Below are positions 26,516-34,911 of a stretch of DNA of 64,000 nt, one piece after another; position 1 is the first letter of the stretch, and every line of letters starts with the position of its first letter. Under the pieces are notes generated by a model, which was not told where the DNA came from, did not search any database, and saw only the letters and a list, made by a program, of their open reading frames with translations. The stretch covers positions 1-64,000 of the forward strand of contig DATMRS010000014.1 in assembly GCA_035566015.1 (NCBI GenBank). Direction: 5' to 3'. The position numbers and the translations under genes were made by a program. This stretch comes from DATMRS01 sp035566015 (GTDB lineage Bacteria; Pseudomonadota; Alphaproteobacteria; Sphingomonadales; Sphingomonadaceae).

Positions 26516-27138
26516 CGAAGGAAACCGCCCCTATCCCCGCCACGGCCGCTCCGAACAAGAAGGGCGGGCTTGGCCTCGCGCTTGATTTCGGGCCGCTGCT
26601 GCTCTTTTTCCTCGGCTACAAGTTCGGCGGCGTGTTCGTCGGCACAGGCGTGTTCATGGCGGCGATTCTCGTCGCCGTGATCGTGGCGAAGCTGATGCTC
26701 GGCAAGGTGACGCCGATGCTGTGGACCTCGGCGGTCCTCGTCATCGGCTTCGGCGGGCTGACCATCTATTTCCACGATCCGAAATTCATCCAGATCAAGC
26801 CGACTTTGATCTACGCGCTGTTCGCGCTCATCCTGTTCGGTGGGCTGCTGCTCGGGCGGCCGATGCTCAAATATCTGCTTGAGGCCGCGTATGACGGGCT
26901 GAGCGAGGAAGGCTGGCGCAAGCTGTCGCGCAACTGGGCCTTCTTCTTCGTCGGCATGGCGGTGCTGAACGAGGTGCTGCGCCTCTATTTCACCTTCGAG
27001 GAGTGGCTGACGATCAAGACGTGGGGGCTGACGATCCTTTCGGTCCTGTTCGCCGCCGCCAATGTGCCGATGCTGATGCGCCACGGGCTGAGCGGCCCGC
27101 AAGTCGCCGACGAGCCGCCGGTTCCGCCGCAGGAATAA
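26512..27138 (+). CDS. ispZ: Inner membrane-spanning protein YciB/IspZ
   Basis: A 208-residue membrane protein with about five hydrophobic segments and family motifs DFGPLLLFFLGY (about residues 22-33), DPKFIQIKPT (about 97-106) and NWAFFFVGMAVLNEVL (about 141-156). YciB/IspZ proteins are linked to cell-envelope and septation functions. The charged tail ends in a Pro/Glu-rich stretch. It is the last gene of the dapF run and converges on a LysR gene with only three bases between the stops. Confidence 0.92.
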   Translation: MTKETAPIPATAAPNKKGGLGLALDFGPLLLFFLGYKFGGVFVGTGVFMAAILVAVIVAKLMLGKVTPMLWTSAVLVIGFGGLTIYFHDPKFIQIKPTLIYALFALILFGGLLLGRPMLKYLLEAAYDGLSEEGWRKLSRNWAFFFVGMAVLNEVLRLYFTFEEWLTIKTWGLTILSVLFAAANVPMLMRHGLSGPQVADEPPVPPQE

Positions 27139-27141
27139 GCC

Positions 27142-28053
27142 TCAACCCGCCCAGGGCGCGGCGCTCAGCGCCTCGGCCAGGTAATCGACCAGCGCGCGCA
27201 CCCGCACCGGCCGGTGCATGCCCGGCGGCGTCAGCACGTGCAGCCCGCTCTCGTTGATCGTCCAGTCGTCGAGCGTCCGTTCGAGCGCGCCGCTCTTCAC
27301 CTCGTCGCCGACGATGAACTCGGGGAGGACGGCGATCCCCTCGCCCGCCTTCAGCGCGGGGATCAGCACGTCGCCATTGTTCGCCAGCATCCGCGTTTCC
27401 ATCCGCACCGTCGCTTCGCGCCGCGTGGGATGGGTGAAATGCCAGAGGTTCGGCTGGACGAGGTTCGAATAAAGGAGCGCGCCCGCGCCTTCCAGGTCGC
27501 GCGGATGCGTCGGGCGGCCGTGCGTGTCGAACCAGCCGGGCGCCGCGACGACGAGGCCCGCTATCGCGCAGAGCCGGCGGCCGCGCAGCGAGCTGTCCTC
27601 GGGGGTGCCGATGCGGATCGCGACATCGAAGCCCTCGCCGACGATATCGACGACATGGTCGGCAAGGTCCAGCTCCACCGTCACCTGCGGAAAGCGGGCG
27701 AGGAAGGCGGGCAGCAGCGGTGCGACATAGCGCGTCCCGAAGCTTAGCGGCGCGGTCAGCCGCACCCGGCCGCGTGGCTCGACCGATTGGGCGGTGGCCT
27801 CCTCCTCCGCCGCTTCCCCTTCGGCAAGGATGCGTTGCGCGCGCTCCAGCGAGGCTTCGCCGCTGGTGGTCAGCGACAGCCGCCGCGAGGTGCGGTGGAA
27901 CAGCGGCGCGCCTAGCCGCGCCTCCAGCCGTGACACCGCCTTGGACACGGTGGGCTTGGACAGGCCGAGGTCACTGGCGGCGGCCGAGAAGGAGCCGAGA
28001 TCGGCCACCTTCGCGAAAATCGCCCACGCTTCGAGATCGGGGAGGAGCGCCAC
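27142..28053 (-). CDS. LysR-family transcriptional regulator
   Basis: A 303-residue LTTR: helix-turn-helix at about residues 8-60 (FAKVADLGSFSAAASDLGLSKPTVSKAVSRLE) and a substrate-binding domain afterwards with RVRLTAPLSFGTRYVAPLLP. It is divergent from the pirin gene, with 103 bp between the starts that contain a perfect inverted repeat. This is the classical LTTR layout, so I infer that it controls pirin and possibly wrbA. The inducer cannot be read from the sequence; pirin and WrbA suggest a quinone or redox signal. Confidence 0.93.
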   Translation of the reverse strand: MALLPDLEAWAIFAKVADLGSFSAAASDLGLSKPTVSKAVSRLEARLGAPLFHRTSRRLSLTTSGEASLERAQRILAEGEAAEEEATAQSVEPRGRVRLTAPLSFGTRYVAPLLPAFLARFPQVTVELDLADHVVDIVGEGFDVAIRIGTPEDSSLRGRRLCAIAGLVVAAPGWFDTHGRPTHPRDLEGAGALLYSNLVQPNLWHFTHPTRREATVRMETRMLANNGDVLIPALKAGEGIAVLPEFIVGDEVKSGALERTLDDWTINESGLHVLTPPGMHRPVRVRALVDYLAEALSAAPWAG

Positions 28054-28064
28054 TGGTCAAACCT

Positions 28065-28083
28065 TGGAAACGATGTCTTTCCA
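28065..28083. promoter_or_regulatory. Candidate LysR operator, TGGAAA-N7-TTTCCA
   Basis: A perfect 6-bp inverted repeat, TGGAAA (28065-28070) and TTTCCA (28078-28083), starts 12 bp upstream of the LysR start codon and lies 74 bp before the pirin ATG. LTTRs bind interrupted dyads in divergent promoter regions, so its position fits an autoregulatory operator. The exact T-N11-A core is not obvious and binding is untested. Confidence 0.45.
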
Positions 28084-28156
28084 TCATGTCTATTTCTTGA
28101 TCGCTTGGGAACCCCTATTTCGTACTCCTGACCCTCCTGCCAAACGGAGAAGCACA

Positions 28157-28855
28157 ATGATCGACGTTCGCCCCTTCGCCACCCTCGGCGGTGAGAATCA
28201 TGGCTGGCTCGATGCGAAGCACCATTTCTCGTTCGCCAACTATTATGATCCCGCGCGTGTCCACTGGGGCAATCTGCGCGTCTGGAACGACGACACGATC
28301 CAGCCCAGGGGCGGCTTCCCGCCCCACCCCCACAAGGACATGGAGATCATCACCTATGTCCGCAAAGGCGCGATCACGCATCGCGACAGCCTGGGCAATC
28401 TCGGCCGCACCGAAGCGGGCGACGTGCAGGTGATGTCGGCGGGCACCGGCGTCGTCCACTCCGAATATAATATGGAGGACGAGCCGACGACGCTGTTCCA
28501 GATCTGGATCCTGCCGACCCGTGCCGGCGAAGCCCCCGGCTGGGGCGCCCGCCCCTTCCCGCGCGGCGACCGCGCCGGCCGCTTCGTCACCCTTGCCAGC
28601 GGTTTCGAGGGCGACGGCGACGCGCTGCCGATCCGCGCCGACGCCCGCGTCGTCGCCGCGACGCTCAAGGCGGGCGAGACGGCGGACTATCGGCTGGGCG
28701 AGGATCGCCACGGCTATCTCGTCCCGGCGACCGGCCGCGTCGAGATCAATGGTGTGGAAGTGAACGCCCGTGACGGCGCCGCGATCGAGAAGGTCGAGAC
28801 GCTCCGCGTCACCGCGCTGGAGGATAGCGAGATCGTCCTCGTCGATGGTGCCTGA
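28157..28855 (+). CDS. Pirin family protein
   Basis: A 232-residue bicupin protein. The metal site is visible in GFPPHPHKDMEIITYV (His, His, about residues 53-68), GTGVVHSEYN and the Glu of HSEYNMEDE. Pirins of this YhhW/YhaK type can act as quercetin or related dioxygenases; the native substrate is usually unknown. It is preceded by an AGAAG ribosome site and is the first gene after the LysR-pirin divergent region. wrbA follows about 80 bp later. Confidence 0.92.
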   Translation: MIDVRPFATLGGENHGWLDAKHHFSFANYYDPARVHWGNLRVWNDDTIQPRGGFPPHPHKDMEIITYVRKGAITHRDSLGNLGRTEAGDVQVMSAGTGVVHSEYNMEDEPTTLFQIWILPTRAGEAPGWGARPFPRGDRAGRFVTLASGFEGDGDALPIRADARVVAATLKAGETADYRLGEDRHGYLVPATGRVEINGVEVNARDGAAIEKVETLRVTALEDSEIVLVDGA

Positions 28856-28934
28856 GCCACAATCACCTTCTTCCCCCGACCCCTCTTTTCAACCCCAATT
28901 CCGGCTCCGAAAGGAGCCGGACAGGAGCATGACG

Positions 28935-29534
28935 ATGGCCAAGATTCTGGTTCTCTATTATTCGTCCTACGGCCACATCGAGACGATGGCCGAGGCCGTC
29001 GCCGAAGGCGCGCGCGAAGCGGGCGCTGAGGTGGACATCAAACGCGTCCCCGAAACGGTGCCTGAAGAGATCGCCCGCAAGGCGGGATTCAAGCTGGACC
29101 AGAAGGCCCCCGTCGCTACCGTCACCGATCTTGAAGAATATGACGCGATCATCCTCGGCACGGGCACGCGCTTCGGCCGCATCTCCTCACAAATGGCGAG
29201 CTTCCTCGATCAGGCGGGCGGTCTGTGGGCCAAGGGCGTGCTGAACGGCAAGGTAGGCTCCGCCTTCGCATCGAGCGCGACGCAGCATGGCGGACAGGAA
29301 ACGACCCTGTTCTCGCTCATCACCAACCTGCTGCATTTCGGCATGGTCGTCGTCGGCCTGCCCTACAGCTTCGCCGGCCAGATGGGCCATGAGGAGGTGA
29401 AGGGCGGCGCCCCCTATGGCGCGACGACGATCGCCGGCGGCGACGGCTCACGCCAGCCGAGCAGGACCGAACTTGACGGCGCCCGCTTTCAGGGCCGCCA
29501 TGTGGCGGAGATCACAGCGAAGCTGTTCGGATGA
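28935..29534 (+). CDS. wrbA: NAD(P)H:quinone oxidoreductase WrbA
   Basis: WrbA is a tetrameric flavodoxin-like enzyme that reduces quinones by two electrons. The 199-residue protein has the FMN loop LYYSSYGHIETMAEAV (about residues 7-22), TGTRFGRISSQMASF and SSATQHGGQETT. Two ATGs lie close together (28929, 28935). AGGAG at 28923-28927 is correctly spaced only from 28935, which also matches the MAKxLVLYYS start of E. coli WrbA. Together with pirin it suggests quinone/redox defence. Confidence 0.94.
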   Translation: MAKILVLYYSSYGHIETMAEAVAEGAREAGAEVDIKRVPETVPEEIARKAGFKLDQKAPVATVTDLEEYDAIILGTGTRFGRISSQMASFLDQAGGLWAKGVLNGKVGSAFASSATQHGGQETTLFSLITNLLHFGMVVVGLPYSFAGQMGHEEVKGGAPYGATTIAGGDGSRQPSRTELDGARFQGRHVAEITAKLFG

Positions 29535-29586
29535 ACCTATCCGTTCAGCCCTCTTTCAACCCCGTAGACATATTTGCAGGCGTGCC

Positions 29587-29949
29587 ATGAGTGCCATTCC
29601 CGATTCCGCAACCTTTACCGTCCAGCCCGCGCCCTCCGCCGAGCCGCCGAGCCTGTCGCGCCTCGAATGGAAGGTGGTAGCGCTCGCCCTGCGCGAGGCC
29701 AGCGAAGGCGGCTGTCGCAACGTGCTCTCGCCGTCGCGCTTCCGCCACTGGCTCAGCCGAATGGTGCGCGCCGTCACTGGCTGGGAAGGCCCTCGCCCGC
29801 TGGCCGATCCGCGTTTGGAGACGCTGCGCCGCTTCGTCTGCACCTCGCGCTGGGGCCATGGCGACGCCGCCTCCCTGGCGCAGATTCTGCTCCAGCAGGG
29901 CTTCAACCAGAATCAGCTACGCGCCGTCGCGATGCTGGTGGGGCGCTGA
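29587..29949 (+). CDS. Conserved hypothetical protein
   Basis: A 120-residue protein of unknown function. After a Pro-rich start (to about residue 24), the rest looks folded: WKVVALALREASEGG, then LADPRLETLRRFVCTSRWGHGDA and a C-terminal LLQQGFNQNQLRAVAMLVG helix. It is soluble, with no signal peptide or TM segment and no family motif that I recognise. Codon use looks like its neighbours. It follows wrbA in the same direction by about 50 bp. Confidence 0.7.
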   Translation: MSAIPDSATFTVQPAPSAEPPSLSRLEWKVVALALREASEGGCRNVLSPSRFRHWLSRMVRAVTGWEGPRPLADPRLETLRRFVCTSRWGHGDAASLAQILLQQGFNQNQLRAVAMLVGR

Positions 29950-30023
29950 GGAAGGGCGTCTTTCGCGCGGGCTGCGCGAGAACCGCAGGTCTATAGACAG
30001 ACGGCGAACCATCAGCCCCTGAC

Positions 30024-30118
30024 CGTCACCCCGACGAAAGTCGGGGTCCCATGGACTCGGCTCACTCCCTTACCGATCGACTCGCCCTCCATGGATTCCG
30101 GCGCTCGCCGGAATGACA
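30024..30118. repeat. Type B and type C palindromes
   Basis: A type B hairpin (CCCCGAC-GAAA-GTCGGGG, about 30030-30047, followed by CATGGACTCGGCTCAC) and a type C palindrome (GATTCCGGC...GCCGGAATGAC, about 30093-30117) lie between the hypothetical gene and the convergent aminotransferase gene. Their order and spacing match those at 3.4 kb. The rest of this 187-bp gap shows no gene. Confidence 0.83.
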
Positions 30119-30136
30119 ATGAGAGCTATGTAAAGG

Positions 30137-31294
30137 TCACGCCAGCAACGTGCGCGCTTTCGCCAGCGCCGCGATGCCTGCATCGATCGTCGCGTTAGTC
30201 TTGGCGAAGCAGAGCCGCACCACATTCGTTGGCGCATCCTCGGCGTAGAAAGCGGAGATCGGGATCGCCGCCACCCCCGCCTCGCGCACTGCGCGCTGGC
30301 AAAAGGTGGCATCGTCCATCGTGATGCCCGAGGCGGCGAGATCGACCGTGAGGAAATAGGTCCCCGCCGCCGGCAGCACATGATAGCCGGCCGCCTTTAG
30401 CCCCGCCGCCATCCGATCGCGCGAGCGCGCATAACCCGCCCGCATAGTATCGAAATAGCTATCCTCCTTGCCGAGGCCGTAAGCCGCCGCCGCCTGGAGA
30501 TTGGGCGGCGTGGTGAAGGTAAGGAACTGGTGGGCGCGGGCCACCACCTCAGCCAGGTGCGGCGCGGCGCACATCCAGCCGACCTTCCAGCCGGTGAGCG
30601 AAAAGATCTTGCCCGCCGATCCGATCTTTACCGTCCGCTCGCGCATGCCGGGCAGGCTCATCAGCGGGATATGCGCCGCCCCGTCATAGACTAGATGCTC
30701 CCACACCTCATCCGCGATCACCACCGCGTCGGCCGCGACGATCCGCTCGGCCAGCAGCGCGAGCGCCTCGCGCCCGAACAGGCTCGCGCTCGGGTTGAGC
30801 GGCGTGTTGAAGATGACGAGCTTCGTCTTCGGCGTGAAGGCGCGATCGAGCAGCGTCGCATCGATTCCCCAATCGGGTGGCGAGAGGCTGACGAGGCGCG
30901 GCACGCCGCCCGCGCGCAGGACGAGCGGCAGATAGGCGTCGTAAAGCGGCTGGAACAGCACCACCTCGTCGCCCGGCGCGACCAGCGCGAAGATCGCGGC
31001 GGCGATCGCTTCGGTCGCGCCCGAGGTGACGGTGATCTCGCGCTCCCAATCGAGGTCTAGCCCCTGATGGCGGCGATAATGGGCCGCGATCGCCTGTCGC
31101 AACTCAGGCAGCCCTGCCATTGGGGGATATTGGTTCGATCCCTCCACCAGCGCGCGCTGCGCCCTCTCGATCACGTCGGGCGGCCCGTTCGAATCGGGAA
31201 AACCCTGGCCGAGATTGACCGCCCCCGTCTCTCGCGCGAGGCCAGACATCACCTCGAAGATCGTCGTCGGCATCGCGACATAGAGTGGGTTCAT
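30137..31294 (-). CDS. PLP-dependent aminotransferase, class I/II (YbdL/KAT-like)
   Basis: The 385-residue fold-type I enzyme shows GQGFPDSNGPPDV near the N-terminus, SGATEAIAAAIFAL, the cofactor Asp in VVIADEVWEHLVYDG, the PLP lysine in SAGKIFSLTGWKVGW (about residue 235) and a C-terminal substrate Arg in VVRLCFAKT. The overall pattern resembles methionine/kynurenine-type aminotransferases (YbdL-like). The precise amino donor cannot be fixed from sequence. It ends against a repeat cluster and is followed upstream by a glycosyltransferase-like gene in the same direction. Confidence 0.87.
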   Translation of the reverse strand: MNPLYVAMPTTIFEVMSGLARETGAVNLGQGFPDSNGPPDVIERAQRALVEGSNQYPPMAGLPELRQAIAAHYRRHQGLDLDWEREITVTSGATEAIAAAIFALVAPGDEVVLFQPLYDAYLPLVLRAGGVPRLVSLSPPDWGIDATLLDRAFTPKTKLVIFNTPLNPSASLFGREALALLAERIVAADAVVIADEVWEHLVYDGAAHIPLMSLPGMRERTVKIGSAGKIFSLTGWKVGWMCAAPHLAEVVARAHQFLTFTTPPNLQAAAAYGLGKEDSYFDTMRAGYARSRDRMAAGLKAAGYHVLPAAGTYFLTVDLAASGITMDDATFCQRAVREAGVAAIPISAFYAEDAPTNVVRLCFAKTNATIDAGIAALAKARTLLA

Positions 31295-31332
31295 GGCGTC
31301 GATCTAGCCGCGAAGATCATGCAGCGTCCACC

Positions 31333-32496
31333 CTATCCGACAAGGCCCGCCAGCGCCGCCAGCGTCTCCTCCTCCGCCGACCGCGCGGCTCTTGCGGCGA
31401 AGCCGGGCACCGCTGCCCTCACCTGGTCCGCAAGAGGCTCATCCTCGAAGCAAGCGCACAGCATGGCTGCGAACCCTGCCGCATCCAGCGCATCGAGCGG
31501 AAGAGAGCGGCCCAGACCGGTGATTTCCAGAGCAATGCCGGTCAGCGCCTTTTCGATATCGTGAGGCAGCACGATCTGTGGCAAGCCGGCCAGCAACGCC
31601 GACGTGACGAGGCCCATCCCTCCGAAGGAGATCAGCAGGCGCGAGCGTTCAACGATCCGCGCAATCGGCACGGGACGGCGCTCGATCGTCAGTCCCGCTT
31701 GCTCCAAAGCTTCAGCCTCGGCATGGCCCAGCGCCGGATCGCACACGCGGACCTTGAGTCCCGACGCCGACAAGCCCTGCCACAGCGCCCTGGGCCGCGC
31801 GCGCACGCCGCTCAGATAGACGAACACCTCCTCCCCTTTCTCATCGGAGAAGGGCACGGCAGCAGAGAGCGAAGGCGCGCCCTGCGGCTCGACGCGAGAC
31901 GATCGATAAGGATCGAATTCGGCGAACACTGCGGCGATTGTCCGATCGGCGGCGAACAACGCCGGCAATCTGTCCAGCGGCTCCCGCCCATTCGCGGCTA
32001 ATGCGCGGTTGAGACCGGCGAGAAGGCCCCGTTCGTTCCACGCAGCGGGTTTGCCGGTGAGGCTGGGAAAGGCCGGCAGTCGGGGCGGCGGCAGCGAAAA
32101 GCCGGTGCCGAGCGCCACGACCGGTATCCGTCCCCGCGCCGCAAGCATCAGCGCGGGCGCGAACTCCGCGCATACCGCGTCGGGACGAAAAGCGACCAGC
32201 ATCTTATCCCACGCCGCGATCAGCGCGCGCATTGCCTCCGCATCGGAGAGGCCGAGAATCGCGAGTATGTCCCCCATCGTCGCCGGTGGTGCGGCGGCGG
32301 GCCGGGCGAGCGGCGCGATCATGCCCGGCCAGAGCGGCGCCTGCCATGCCTCTATCTCCGCCGGCATCGCGCTGATCGCCTGGACAGCGGCGATCGGCTC
32401 GTACCCTGCCTCGCGCAGGGCGGTGGCGAGCCGGGCAAGCTTCACCGCATGGCCGCGGCCCGCCCCCAATTCCCAGCCGAGCAGGATGCGCGCCAC
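31333..32496 (-). CDS. GT-B glycosyltransferase-like protein
   Basis: A 387-residue protein starting with GTG. The opening ARILLGWELGAGRGHAVKLARLA and the C-terminal ISFGGMGLVTSALLAGLPQIVLPHDIEKALTG fit the two Rossmann halves of GT1-like glycosyltransferases (acceptor half, then nucleotide-sugar half, where HDIEK replaces the usual xxDQ). No donor can be assigned. It lies eight bases after the CinA-type gene and just upstream of the aminotransferase, so the three may form one unit. Confidence 0.72.
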   Translation of the reverse strand: MARILLGWELGAGRGHAVKLARLATALREAGYEPIAAVQAISAMPAEIEAWQAPLWPGMIAPLARPAAAPPATMGDILAILGLSDAEAMRALIAAWDKMLVAFRPDAVCAEFAPALMLAARGRIPVVALGTGFSLPPPRLPAFPSLTGKPAAWNERGLLAGLNRALAANGREPLDRLPALFAADRTIAAVFAEFDPYRSSRVEPQGAPSLSAAVPFSDEKGEEVFVYLSGVRARPRALWQGLSASGLKVRVCDPALGHAEAEALEQAGLTIERRPVPIARIVERSRLLISFGGMGLVTSALLAGLPQIVLPHDIEKALTGIALEITGLGRSLPLDALDAAGFAAMLCACFEDEPLADQVRAAVPGFAARAARSAEEETLAALAGLVG

Positions 32497-32504
32497 GCCG
32501 CCGA

Positions 32505-33275
32505 TCAGATGCCGTCGGGCACCGCCGCGAGGCCGTTCGTGTGAAGCCGGCGCACCAGATCGTCGATGCAGGCGTCGAGCCGCTCGCGATCGGTAGACCG
32601 CACGACGAAATTGGCCCCCACCCTGCCTTCGCGAAAGAAGGGATAGCTGCCGATCTGGCAGCCTTCATGCGCCCGTTCGGTAGCGCCCAGCAGGTCCGCT
32701 ACCTCGCTTTCGGGCACCCAGCAGCCGACGGTACGCGACAGGAGCGGCTTGCCGCCCTCCAGCGTGCCTGACAGCGCCTCCAACATCAGCCCGGCGATGT
32801 GCGGCACGCCGGCGAGGATGAAGATGTTGCCCAGCCTTATGCCGGGTGCGCCCGACATGCTGTTCTCGATCAGGCTCGCCCCCTGGGGCACCCGCGCCAT
32901 TCTGAGCCGCGCCGGGGTGACGCCGCCGCGCCCTTCATAATGCGCCTCCAGCAAAGCCCGCGCGCGCGGGTGGACGACGACCGGCACGCCGAGGGCGGCC
33001 GCGATGGAATCGACGGTGATATCGTCATGCGTCGGGCCGATCCCGCCCGTGGTGAACAGATAGTCGTTGCGAGCGCGCAGCTGGTTCACCGCCTCGATGA
33101 TCGCGTCGGTTCGGTCAGGCACGACGCGCACCTCTACCAGCCGGATACCTTGCAGGTTCAGCCAGAGTGCGACCTGTGCGATATTGCGGTCCTGCGTCCG
33201 CCCGGAGAGTATCTCGTCGCCGATCACGAGCAGGGCGGCGGTCCAAAGGCGGGGCGCGTTCATATCCTGCGGCAT
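32505..33275 (-). CDS. CinA-type molybdopterin-binding domain protein
   Basis: A 256-residue protein of the MoaB/Mog-like fold (COG1058): ALLVIGDEILSGRTQDRN near the start, TTGGIGPTHDDIT (about residues 76-88), GAPGIRLGNIFILAGVPHI. It corresponds to the N-terminal half of CinA and lacks the C-terminal nicotinamide-nucleotide amidase half. Relatives are annotated as competence/damage-inducible protein A or ADP-ribose pyrophosphatase; the role here is unproven. It is divergent from map, with 53 bp between the starts. Confidence 0.86.
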   Translation of the reverse strand: MPQDMNAPRLWTAALLVIGDEILSGRTQDRNIAQVALWLNLQGIRLVEVRVVPDRTDAIIEAVNQLRARNDYLFTTGGIGPTHDDITVDSIAAALGVPVVVHPRARALLEAHYEGRGGVTPARLRMARVPQGASLIENSMSGAPGIRLGNIFILAGVPHIAGLMLEALSGTLEGGKPLLSRTVGCWVPESEVADLLGATERAHEGCQIGSYPFFREGRVGANFVVRSTDRERLDACIDDLVRRLHTNGLAAVPDGI

Positions 33276-33328
33276 AGCGTGCTCCTCGGCGCTCGCAAAG
33301 CCGGCGCGGCGTCGCTATATGAACGTTC

Positions 33329-34159
33329 ATGGAAACCTATGTGACGATGGGCGACGGCGACGTCGCAACGCGCACCGGCGCGATCAAGCTCCACGACGAA
33401 AGCGGCTTTGCCGGGATGCGCAAGGCGGGCAGGCTCGCGGCCGAGATTCTCGACGCGCTGGTGCCGCATGTCGTGCCCGGCGTCGAGACGGCCGAGCTGG
33501 ACCGGATCGTCCACGACCTCACGATACGCGGCGGCGGCTTTCCCGCGACGCTCAACTATCGCGGCTTCACCCATAGCTGCTGCACGTCGATCAATCATGT
33601 CGTCTGCCACGGCATTCCTGGATCGCGGACGCTGAAGGAAGGCGATATCGTCAATATCGACGTGACGCCGATGGTCGATGGCTGGCACGGCGACAGCAGC
33701 CGCATGTATCTGGTCGGCGAGGTGCCGATCAAGGCGCGCCGACTGGTCGACGTGACCTATGAGGCGATGATGCTGGGAATCGAGCAGGCCCGCCCCGGCA
33801 ACCGGATGGGCGACATCGCGCATGCGATACAGACCTTCGCGGAGAAGCATCGCTACGGCGTCGTCCGCGATTTCTGCGGTCACGGCGTCGGCCGCGTCTT
33901 CCACGATGCGCCTGAGGTCGTCCATGTCGGCCGCCCCGGCACCGGGCCCGAATTGCGGCCCGGCATGTTCTTCACGATCGAACCGATGATCAATATCGGC
34001 CGGCCCGACGTGAAGATGCTGGACGACGGCTGGACGGCGGTGACGCGCGATCGCTCGCTCTCCGCGCAATTCGAGCATTCGGTGGGGATCACCGAAACCG
34101 GCTGCGAGATTTTCACGCTCAGCCCCAAGGGCCTCAACGCGCCGCCTTACGACGCCTGA
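33329..34159 (+). CDS. map: Methionine aminopeptidase, type I
   Basis: Map removes the initiator methionine. The 276-residue protein shows the type I pattern of metal ligands: Asp in VNIDVTPMVDGWHGDSSR (two Asp), His in FCGHGVGRVFHD, and Glu in FTIEPMINIG and FEHSVGITETG. The catalytic His lies in SINHVVCHGIP. I take ATG 33329 as start; ATG 33347 is also possible because the first 20 residues are poorly conserved. The last 13 bases overlap the 3' end of the convergent endonuclease V gene. Confidence 0.93.
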   Translation: METYVTMGDGDVATRTGAIKLHDESGFAGMRKAGRLAAEILDALVPHVVPGVETAELDRIVHDLTIRGGGFPATLNYRGFTHSCCTSINHVVCHGIPGSRTLKEGDIVNIDVTPMVDGWHGDSSRMYLVGEVPIKARRLVDVTYEAMMLGIEQARPGNRMGDIAHAIQTFAEKHRYGVVRDFCGHGVGRVFHDAPEVVHVGRPGTGPELRPGMFFTIEPMINIGRPDVKMLDDGWTAVTRDRSLSAQFEHSVGITETGCEIFTLSPKGLNAPPYDA

Positions 34160-34854
34160 GCGAGATCCCAGGCCCGGCGCGCGGCGTTACAACTGTCGTG
34201 CGCCAGGCGGATCGGCGGCGGCAAGCGCCGTCCGTCGCTCAGCCGCATCACCCAATCGACCGCCGTTTCCAGTGAGACGCGGTGGCCGGTGCTGACATAG
34301 ATCGGCCGGCAACGGGGGCGTAGCCGAAGCGCCAGCGCCACCGTCTCGCCGCGATCCACGAGCGGCGCCGTCGCCCCCGCCTCCTCGCCCAGCACATCTT
34401 CGACCGCGCCGCACAGGATCGTCTTGGCGCAGCCGATCGTCGGTACGTCCAGCGCCACGCCCAACTGAGTCGCGATGCCGCACCGGCGCGGATGCGCGCG
34501 GCCGTGGCCGTCGACGATCAGCAGATCCGGCTTTTCGGCCAGCGTCTCCCAGGCTGCGGCCAGCGCCGGCACCTCACGGAAGGCCAGATAGCCCGGCACA
34601 TAGGGAAAGCGCGGTATCCGAGTCGCCGTCCCCGCTGCCATCACCGTACCCGACGGCCAGCGCATCGGGGCTATGGCGGCGTGGATCGGGCCTTTGCTGT
34701 CACGCCATTTCATCGACACGTCGGCGCCTGCCACCAGGCCGACAGGGCCGATCCTGTCGGCCGTTTCGGTGGCGGCGGCGATCTCCCTCTGGAGAGGAGT
34801 CGCGGCCTTCAGCGTTTCCGGTTCGAGCCAATTGACGCTTGCTTTATCGATCAT
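34147..34854 (-). CDS. nfi: Endonuclease V (deoxyinosine 3' endonuclease)
   Basis: Endonuclease V cuts DNA near deoxyinosine and some other lesions. The 235-residue protein shows the acidic residues of the family in VAGADVSM (about residue 44), PGYLAFREVPAL (Glu, about 94) and LLIVDGHGRAHPRRCGIATQLG (Asp), plus IGCAKTIL and VSTGHRVSLETA. I set the start at ATG 34854. The gene ends inside the last codons of map (13-bp tail-to-tail overlap) and its start faces the MFS gene, 57 bp away. Confidence 0.9.
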   Translation of the reverse strand: MIDKASVNWLEPETLKAATPLQREIAAATETADRIGPVGLVAGADVSMKWRDSKGPIHAAIAPMRWPSGTVMAAGTATRIPRFPYVPGYLAFREVPALAAAWETLAEKPDLLIVDGHGRAHPRRCGIATQLGVALDVPTIGCAKTILCGAVEDVLGEEAGATAPLVDRGETVALALRLRPRCRPIYVSTGHRVSLETAVDWVMRLSDGRRLPPPIRLAHDSCNAARRAWDLAQAS

Positions 34855-34911
34855 GGCCGGCAACATCGTCCCGGCGGCGGCCGAAAGCAATGTGGCGCCG
34901 GGGGGAGAGTG

